Assembly (NCBI RefSeq): GCF_001913705.1
Contig: NZ_MKQD01000019.1
Coordinates: 1-64,000, forward strand
Source: Thalassotalea sp. PP2-459
GTDB taxonomy: Bacteria; Pseudomonadota; Gammaproteobacteria; Enterobacterales; Alteromonadaceae
Reading direction: 5' to 3'
Length of the DNA: 64,000 nucleotides
Part shown: positions 58,188 through 64,000 of the stretch, piece after piece
Position numbering within the stretch: the first letter of the stretch is position 1
How the letters are laid out: every line of letters begins with the position of its first letter
The notes under the pieces: model-generated
What the model was told of the DNA's origin: nothing
Database searches by the model: none
The model's input: only the letters and a program-made list of their open reading frames with translations
Made by a program: the position numbers and the translations under genes

Positions 58188-58489
58188 CTGCATCGAAAAT
58201 GTCGCTAATATTAGTTTAAGCCCTATATTTACATAAAATTAATCATTATGAAACGGCTTGCTATAAAAAACTAAACTTTTACTTGGTTTGCCGATTATTA
58301 TAGTGTTTTCGGCGACAATCGCAGCAAAATACTGGTCTAATCTCTTTAGGTTGATAATTAACCGCATTTTTTTTCTGGTGATTTGAGATAATTACGCTAA
58401 AATTATTAAAATAGTTAAACATTTAAGTTGTTGAAATGTAGGAAGGTAATGGTCAAAATTACTGACCGCTATATATAATTTCCGCCATT

Positions 58490-58948
58490 TTGAATATAAG
58501 TGGATTCTCTAATAAGGATATTGTTATCAGTCGATATATCTCATTAAGCCTTTTTTGTATTCTGCTTTATTTTAGTTCCCCTGTTTTTGGGGTAGAAATC
58601 ATTGCGCATAAAGCCGTTGCTCAGAAGTCTTTAACTGTGGCACAACTACGTCGAATTTATACCATGCGCCAAGTAAGGTGGTCTGATAATTCACCAATTA
58701 AGATCTTTGTCCTGCCGAGCAATCATCCATTACATCAAAAATTTGCACAAGAAAAACTCAGTATCTTGCCATATAAGCTAGACCGAATTTGGAATAAACT
58801 CACCTTTTCTGGGTTGGGGGTTGCACCAACGATTGTTGAAACGCCTGAATTATTAATCAAAGCGGTGAGTGCTACCCCTGGTGCCTTAGGGTACGTGGAA
58901 AACGTAACAAAGGAAGATATCGTCAATGTTATTGAAATTTCCCTGTAA
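58490..58948 (+). CDS. PstS-like periplasmic substrate-binding mini-protein
   Basis: 152 residues. Hydrophobic signal segment (YISLSLFCILLYFSSPVFG), then a short periplasmic-binding-protein-like domain (LTVAQLRRIYTMRQVRWSDNSPIKIFVLP and LIKAVSATPGALGYVEN) related to phosphate-binding PstS but half its size. Probably senses phosphate or another anion. The start is unclear: TTG at 58490 is the only canonical one in frame, yet a good AAGGA site at 58514-58518 sits before ATT/ATC codons that begin the signal peptide. Its stop overlaps the porin start by 23 bases. Confidence 0.75.
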   Translation: MNISGFSNKDIVISRYISLSLFCILLYFSSPVFGVEIIAHKAVAQKSLTVAQLRRIYTMRQVRWSDNSPIKIFVLPSNHPLHQKFAQEKLSILPYKLDRIWNKLTFSGLGVAPTIVETPELLIKAVSATPGALGYVENVTKEDIVNVIEISL

Positions 58949-60158
58949 TACATTTATCCGTTCAGTGACTGATAGCGCTCGTAAAGGAGCTTTTGTTGTA
59001 TGTCTGCTGGCTACAAGTAATCTTGCCGTTGGTAATGAAGAGCAAGATATACAATTACACGGCTTCGTGGCTCAAGGCTTGATTGATGTTGACGGCAGCA
59101 ACTATGTAAATAATGATGAAAAACCGTCTGCTGAATTAACAGAGTTAGGTTTTAATGCCTCATATCAATATTCTGATAATTTACGTTTTTCTGGGCAAGC
59201 GGTTTACCTAAATGGAGGGAATCGTTATGTCGAAGGCTTTCATATTGATTATTTATTAATGGACTGGTCAGCATTCACCAATGATAAATGGCAGGTGAAT
59301 TTATATTTAGGGCGTATTAAAAACTACCATTGGTTGTATTCCAGCACGAGAGACGTACCAATGACTAGGCCAAGTATTATTTTACCGCAATCAGTATATT
59401 TTGATGCCACACGTAATATGTCTGTGGGTGGAGACGGCGGCGCACTTACGGCTAAATATTTTAGCGATGACTTAGGTGACTTTGATTTTCGTATCAGTTC
59501 GAGTTATTCAAATATTTCAGATGAACAAGCGAAAATTATTCTAGGACCAATGTCAAATGGCGATCTAGCGCATAAGGCTGATTTCCAATCCAGTGTCTAT
59601 TGGGCACCATTGGGTACTAATTGGCGATTTGGCTTAGCCATGACAGATGCGACTTTTCAGTATGAGAAAGAACGAGAAAGTGCATTTACCGATGGTGATC
59701 TGGCTTTGACGAGACACTATCTTAATGGCGAATACCAAGGAGATAATTGGACATTTAGTTTCGAGTTGCTACAAGAAAAAATGAAGCTTGAAGGCTTTAT
59801 GTCAGACACATTTATTCAAGAAAAAACAGGCCAAGGTGGTTTTGCTCAGTTGGAATATATTTATGGTACGAATGTGAAACTACTAGGTCGCTTGGAACAT
59901 TATTATGCCGATAAAGACGATAAAACGGGCGCACACCTAGCTGAAACTACCAATGGATTTGTCCCTAAGCACTTTGGCTACCAGCATGAGGCTGTTATTG
60001 GTGCTACCATTGATATTACCACTAATGTTCAAATACAACTTGAGCACCATTGGGTAAAAGGTACTGCGAGGTTAACCCCCGTAGTGCTGCCAAACCCTTT
60101 GGTTAATAATCATGAATATTGGCAAATTTCTGCAATACAAATTGTGTACTGGTTCTAA
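58926..60158 (+). CDS. Outer-membrane beta-barrel porin
   Basis: 410 residues. Signal peptide (about 20-36, AFVVCLLATSNLAVG), then alternating amphipathic strands throughout (FVAQGLIDVDGSNYV, NLRFSGQAVYLNGG, GDFDFRISSSY) and a final aromatic IVYWF, the C-terminal phenylalanine typical of BAM-inserted barrels. Substrate unknown; phosphate or other anions would fit the PstS-like neighbour. It is followed directly by the GGDEF-EAL sensor gene (stop TAA then ATG with no gap). Confidence 0.83.
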   Translation: MLLKFPCNTFIRSVTDSARKGAFVVCLLATSNLAVGNEEQDIQLHGFVAQGLIDVDGSNYVNNDEKPSAELTELGFNASYQYSDNLRFSGQAVYLNGGNRYVEGFHIDYLLMDWSAFTNDKWQVNLYLGRIKNYHWLYSSTRDVPMTRPSIILPQSVYFDATRNMSVGGDGGALTAKYFSDDLGDFDFRISSSYSNISDEQAKIILGPMSNGDLAHKADFQSSVYWAPLGTNWRFGLAMTDATFQYEKERESAFTDGDLALTRHYLNGEYQGDNWTFSFELLQEKMKLEGFMSDTFIQEKTGQGGFAQLEYIYGTNVKLLGRLEHYYADKDDKTGAHLAETTNGFVPKHFGYQHEAVIGATIDITTNVQIQLEHHWVKGTARLTPVVLPNPLVNNHEYWQISAIQIVYWF

Positions 60159-62606
60159 ATGATGAATAAAATATTTATTAGTGTGCCAACTAAGTTATTG
60201 CTATTGGTCATTAGCGCACTTTTGTTAATGAGTATTGGTATTTCGATGATGTCGCTTTCTCGTTTACAGCAAGAATTTAAAGACTTTCAAGATGAGAAAA
60301 TAGCACAAGGCCAAAATCAGTTTGCGATGCAAACCAGTACTGACAAAGAAAAGTTAAGCTTGTGGATCGAATCATTTTCTGATGTTCTACAGCTAGCAAC
60401 TAAAGATAATTACTCATTATCACAAGCCTTTGAACGGCAGTATGATGCATTACAAATGAATCAAAATGTTGAAAATATTTGGTTGTTCAATGAAAGTAAT
60501 CAGTTACTTTATACAACTGCTGATGCTCACCCTAAAGTAAGTTTAGCGGCAAAAAAAGTGATCAAACACAAAGAACCTGACTATCAACTTTTTTGCGATG
60601 TAGCATGCGAGCAATTAGTTGTCGTGCCGTTACTGGGTGCTGATGGAAGTTTCCACGTTGTTGCGATGACTATGTCTTTACTTGATGTCATTTATTCTAT
60701 TAACCAAGTACTACAAAGTGAAATATCTGTCGTCAGTTTTGACCATAACCAAAAAACGTCATCTACTAATCCGCGGTTCCTTTCTACTTCTAATGCCAAG
60801 CTGATGAATGACCTTTTTGAAAAATTAGAGAGTAATATCTCCGCTCAAGATATTAGGGAGTCGGGACTAGAAATGACCTTAGGAGATCAAAGTTATTTGG
60901 TGAACTTAATGAAGTTGGCAAACACAGAAGATAAACAATTTTACATTGCCTTAGTTGATAATGTCAGTTCAATTAAACAAGAATACAGGCAACAAGTGTT
61001 ACAGTTTTTATTCTCTGCAGTATTGATATTCATTACGCTAGCCGTTTTGGTTTATTTGGTTGCTAGCCCGTTTACCAACCGTATTTTAACCTTATCAAGT
61101 GCTTTACCGTTATTAGCAAGAAAAGAATTTGAGCAATTTCGGCAAATTCGCTTAAAACGCCGCCGATTACTAGCTGATGAACTCGATATTGTAGCCGATT
61201 CTGCCACCGAGTTAAGTTATGAGTTAGAGCAGTTAAACATTGAGGTGGAGCAGAAAACCAAAGAGCTTGAAAATATTGCCATGTATGACCTGTTAACGGG
61301 CTTACCTAATCGTAATATGCTGAATTACCAGTTGCGTAAAGCGGTAGCCAATATTGGCCGAGTAGGCAAAGGTATTGCGGTATTGTTTCTTGATTTAGAT
61401 GACTTTAAAAAGGTAAATGACAGCCATGGTCATGGTGAAGGCGACAAGTTGCTCATTGAAGCTGCTAATCGCGTGAGAGTGAGTGTTCGTCATGTTGACT
61501 TAGCCTGTAGGTTTGGTGGTGATGAGTTTGTTGTCGTATTAGGGCATTTAAATTCAGTGGAGGATGCGATACCTATTGCGGATAAAATTTTACAACGATT
61601 TAAAGCGCCAATTCGTATTGATTCTAGTATATTTTATGTATCCACTAGTATCGGTATTGCATACAGTGAAGATGAAATAACCAAGCCTGAGTTATTAGTC
61701 AGCCAAGCCGATATTGCTATGTATGAAGCCAAAGATCATGGCGGTGCTCAATATCATATTTATCATGCTGATATGTATCAGCGTGTTGCGCACCGTGTAA
61801 TGATGGAAACGGAAGTGCGTCAAGCCTTAGCAAAAGGACAGTTCAGCTTGAGTTTGCAACCTCAATTGTTGACAAAAACAAAACAGTTGTACGGATTTGA
61901 AGCATTGTTACGTTGGAAACACCCTGAAAAAGGGATGATATCTCCCGATGACTTTATTCCAATATTAGAAAACTCTGAACATATGGTAGAACTTGGTTAT
62001 TGGGTCATTCGCAGATGTTTCGAGTTGTTAAAAAAACTGGATGCATTGGGCTTACATGACGTAAAAATGGCAATAAATTTATCGGCGGGACAATTTATTG
62101 ATAACAACCTTCCTCATTATTTACATCATTTATTGGATGAGTTTAATGTCGGAGCTGATCGCTTTGAATTAGAGTTGACAGAGCAAACCCTAGTCAAAGA
62201 TATTGATCGTGCGATAGATACCATGAACTTACTAAAGGAAAATGGTTTTAGTTTTGCCATTGACGATTTTGGCACAGGCTACTCTTCCTTGGCATATATT
62301 AAGAAAATGCCAATTGACGTGATTAAAATTGATAAAAGTTTTATTTTTGGCATGTTAGAAAATCATGCTGATTATCAGATCATTATGTCGACAATCGCTA
62401 TGGTTAAAAACTTAGGGCTAACGGTTATTGCAGAGGGGGTTGAAAGTAGTGCGCAGCTGAGAAGCTTAACCGAAAGTGACTGCGATATTATCCAAGGGTA
62501 TTATTTTTCCAAGCCGATCCCAGAAGTTGACATTCTTGGCTTTGTTGAAACACAGTTTGTTAACGGTTATTGGAAAACTCAACCAACAATATCTACTACT
62601 TCTTGA
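60159..62606 (+). CDS. Membrane GGDEF-EAL sensor protein
   Basis: 815 residues. Two membrane helices (about 11-33 and 281-303) flank a periplasmic sensor domain of about 245 residues (Cache-like, no clear ligand). After a signalling helix (about 340-375) comes GGDEF with intact GGDEF at 453-457 and an RxxD site (RHVD) five residues before it. Then EAL with E581-A-L and DDFGTGYSSL. Both active sites look complete, so it may be bifunctional, with the sensor choosing the direction. ATG 60159 or 60162. Third gene of the PstS-like/porin operon, suggesting it reads the status of that uptake system. Confidence 0.92.
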   Translation: MMNKIFISVPTKLLLLVISALLLMSIGISMMSLSRLQQEFKDFQDEKIAQGQNQFAMQTSTDKEKLSLWIESFSDVLQLATKDNYSLSQAFERQYDALQMNQNVENIWLFNESNQLLYTTADAHPKVSLAAKKVIKHKEPDYQLFCDVACEQLVVVPLLGADGSFHVVAMTMSLLDVIYSINQVLQSEISVVSFDHNQKTSSTNPRFLSTSNAKLMNDLFEKLESNISAQDIRESGLEMTLGDQSYLVNLMKLANTEDKQFYIALVDNVSSIKQEYRQQVLQFLFSAVLIFITLAVLVYLVASPFTNRILTLSSALPLLARKEFEQFRQIRLKRRRLLADELDIVADSATELSYELEQLNIEVEQKTKELENIAMYDLLTGLPNRNMLNYQLRKAVANIGRVGKGIAVLFLDLDDFKKVNDSHGHGEGDKLLIEAANRVRVSVRHVDLACRFGGDEFVVVLGHLNSVEDAIPIADKILQRFKAPIRIDSSIFYVSTSIGIAYSEDEITKPELLVSQADIAMYEAKDHGGAQYHIYHADMYQRVAHRVMMETEVRQALAKGQFSLSLQPQLLTKTKQLYGFEALLRWKHPEKGMISPDDFIPILENSEHMVELGYWVIRRCFELLKKLDALGLHDVKMAINLSAGQFIDNNLPHYLHHLLDEFNVGADRFELELTEQTLVKDIDRAIDTMNLLKENGFSFAIDDFGTGYSSLAYIKKMPIDVIKIDKSFIFGMLENHADYQIIMSTIAMVKNLGLTVIAEGVESSAQLRSLTESDCDIIQGYYFSKPIPEVDILGFVETQFVNGYWKTQPTISTTS

Positions 62607-62675
62607 GCTCTTCTTGCAGCTAAGTCGTGAGAGTAAAGTATCGCATAATATAACGAAACAGCTTAGGGTTGATTA

Positions 62676-63341
62676 ATGAATGTGAATAGTTGGTCTGTGT
62701 TGCTAGCAGACGAAAAACAAAATGAATATTTCCAACAAACGTTATCGTACGTAAACCAACGTCGAGCGCAAGGAATTAATGTTTACCCTTCTGAACAAGA
62801 GGTTTTTGCAGCGTTTGATTCGCCCTCGTTTGAACAGATAAAAGTGGTCATTCTAGGGCAAGATCCTTATCACGGTGCAGGCCAAGCACATGGTTTGTGT
62901 TTTTCGGTCAAGCCAGGTGTTAAACCACCGCCATCGTTAGTGAATATCTATAAAGAATTGCAAACTGATATCTCTGACTTTCAACTTCCTCAACACGGTA
63001 ATTTACAAGCTTGGGCTGAGCAAGGCGTATTTTTGTTAAATACTGTGCTTACTGTAGAAGAAGGGCAAGCACACTCTCATAAAAAACTAGGATGGGAACA
63101 GTTTACTGATCGCGTCATTGAACTGTTAAGTAAGCATGGTGAAGGTATTGTTTTTTTGCTGTGGGGGGCTCACGCACAAAAGAAGGGTAAAAACATCGAT
63201 GCAACAAAACACGTTATTTTAACCGCACCTCACCCGTCGCCATTGTCTGCACATCGTGGCTTTTTCGGTTGCCAGCACTTTTCCAAAACCAATAAATATT
63301 TACAGCAGTTAGGAAAAGCGCCGATTAATTGGCAAGTCTAA
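62676..63341 (+). CDS. ung: Uracil-DNA glycosylase
   Basis: 221 residues. Removes uracil from DNA at the start of base excision repair. Catalytic water-activating Asp in [18 protein letters not shown], uracil-binding LLNTVLTVE, and [14 protein letters not shown] with the conserved histidine. Complete family 1 enzyme, ATG start. Convergent with dsbD. Confidence 0.97.
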   Translation: MNVNSWSVLLADEKQNEYFQQTLSYVNQRRAQGINVYPSEQEVFAAFDSPSFEQIKVVILGQDPYHGAGQAHGLCFSVKPGVKPPPSLVNIYKELQTDISDFQLPQHGNLQAWAEQGVFLLNTVLTVEEGQAHSHKKLGWEQFTDRVIELLSKHGEGIVFLLWGAHAQKKGKNIDATKHVILTAPHPSPLSAHRGFFGCQHFSKTNKYLQQLGKAPINWQV

Positions 63342-63345
63342 TTGT

Positions 63346-64000
63346 CTAAAAAGTGTCTTCAATATGCTTAGCAAATTCATCCGCTGCCATAAAGCCCGTA
63401 ACCCGACGATGGCTTATCTCTTGACCTTCTAAGTTAAAAAATAAGATAGAGGGTAAGCCAAACACATCATAATGCTTCATCAATGCAATACTTGCAGCAG
63501 AGCCAGTATCAGTAAGGTCTATTTGCACTAAGTGAGTATTCGCTAATGCTTTTTGTACCACAGGTACTGGAAAGGTTTTATGTTCAAACTCTTTACAGGC
63601 GACACACCAATCAGCGTATAAATCGACCATAACTGTTTCGCCATTAGCATTTGCTTCGTTCACAACCGCTTCAAGCTCAGCTAAATTATTGACGTAAGTA
63701 AAGGCTTTTGTTTCGGCGTGTTGTGTGGGTAGCACTTGGTAGTACTGTGCTAAGTGGTAGCTAAAAAATAACGTTATCGCGACGATTACACCACTATTGA
63801 AAAACTTTTTTATAGTGGTTCGGTTTTTTAACGTTAACTTTAAGAAGTAAGCACTCGCTGACAATAGAATAATTATAGATAGTGAAAATGCTATGCTACT
63901 TGGTAATATTCTTTCGAGTAAAAATACAGGTACCGTTAATAATAAAAAGCCAAATACAACTTTTATTGTTTCCATCCAAGGTCCTGCTTTAGGAAGTAGC
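63346..64000 (-). CDS. dsbD: Thiol:disulfide interchange protein DsbD, 3' part (window edge)
   Basis: 218 codons of the C-terminal end; the gene continues beyond 64000. An ATG at 63975 is internal: the frame stays open upstream with LLPKAGPW, a conserved stretch of the DsbD membrane domain that precedes the METIKVVFGFLL helix. Visible: three membrane helices, then the periplasmic thioredoxin-like gamma domain (about the last 110 residues) with CVAC in LYADWCVACKEFE and cis-Pro FGLPSILFF. DsbD carries electrons from cytoplasmic thioredoxin to periplasmic DsbC and others. Confidence 0.93.
   Translation of the reverse strand, partial: LLPKAGPWMETIKVVFGFLLLTVPVFLLERILPSSIAFSLSIIILLSASAYFLKLTLKNRTTIKKFFNSGVIVAITLFFSYHLAQYYQVLPTQHAETKAFTYVNNLAELEAVVNEANANGETVMVDLYADWCVACKEFEHKTFPVPVVQKALANTHLVQIDLTDTGSAASIALMKHYDVFGLPSILFFNLEGQEISHRRVTGFMAADEFAKHIEDTF

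Noticed and set aside
63346-63975. A complete 209-residue thioredoxin-like membrane protein
   Set aside because: The reading frame remains open to the window end with residues LLPKAGPW typical of DsbD, so it is the 3' part of a longer gene.

Overview
The window reads as a chromosomal segment of a marine, AT-rich gammaproteobacterium. Gene content and order (cysJIH, fadBA, aroQ-accB-accC, class I fbp, ahpCF, rimK cluster, many GGDEF/EAL proteins, PEP-CTERM proteins) resemble Alteromonadales, most likely Colwelliaceae (Colwellia/Thalassotalea type). This placement is inferred from protein resemblance, not from a search. I see no rRNA, tRNA, CRISPR array, intact IS or prophage.

Layout. 1-272: palindrome-rich intergenic DNA with a dispersed repeat. 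273-5947: a 7TM-DISM diguanylate cyclase, an exported esterase, and a divergent CadC-type membrane regulator with a tandem 11-bp-period direct repeat between the last two. 6012-8460: a small AT-rich accessory patch (59-aa ORF, a lipocalin-like beta protein, an exported one-haem protein). 8876-13153: cysJ-cysI-cysH assimilatory sulfate reduction. 13220-16681: a TIGR03899-type protein and a REC-DUF3369-GGDEF-EAL phosphodiesterase. 16810-23220: an MFS carrier and a tightly overlapped ABC operon with one ATPase, three consecutive adaptor proteins and one MacB-type permease. 23553-26888: fadBA behind a perfect palindromic operator candidate. 26914-29437: two copies of an apparently undescribed RNA-like element ending in intrinsic terminators, a TlpA-like protein, and a PEP-CTERM gene with a sigma-54 promoter. 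29492-34080: a NatA/NatB-type ABC exporter, a GNAT, Mn-dependent pyrophosphatase, and a second PEP-CTERM (DUF1194) gene with a matching sigma-54 promoter and the same upstream activator site. 34354-41428: fbp, a zinc metalloprotease, a DMT carrier divergent from a MocR regulator, and an MscS channel. 41712-45710: an ethylene-receptor-like histidine kinase, a single-domain response regulator and a REC-GGDEF cyclase in overlapping order. 45869-50093: a LysR regulator divergent from rimK, an M14-like amidohydrolase, a RimB-like protease and an MscS channel. 50257-55729: a Pmp3 peptide, ahpC, ahpF, a DUF748/AsmA-like protein and an oxidoreductase-like mini-protein. 55855-58187: accC, accB and aroQ on the minus strand. 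58490-62606: a PstS-like protein, a porin and a GGDEF-EAL sensor. 62676-64000: ung and the 3' part of dsbD, cut by the window edge.

How the genes fit together. Four c-di-GMP proteins (two probable cyclases, one probable phosphodiesterase, one potentially bifunctional) lie among extracellular-matrix-type genes (PEP-CTERM). The two PEP-CTERM genes are about 4 kb apart on opposite strands. They share a GG-N10-GC promoter and a nearly identical 18-bp upstream site, placed 73 and 63 bp from the -24 GG, a difference of about one helical turn. That points to a common RpoN/enhancer-binding-protein regulon. The most novel signals are this regulon architecture, the duplicated RNA-like element, and the ethylene-receptor-like kinase operon.
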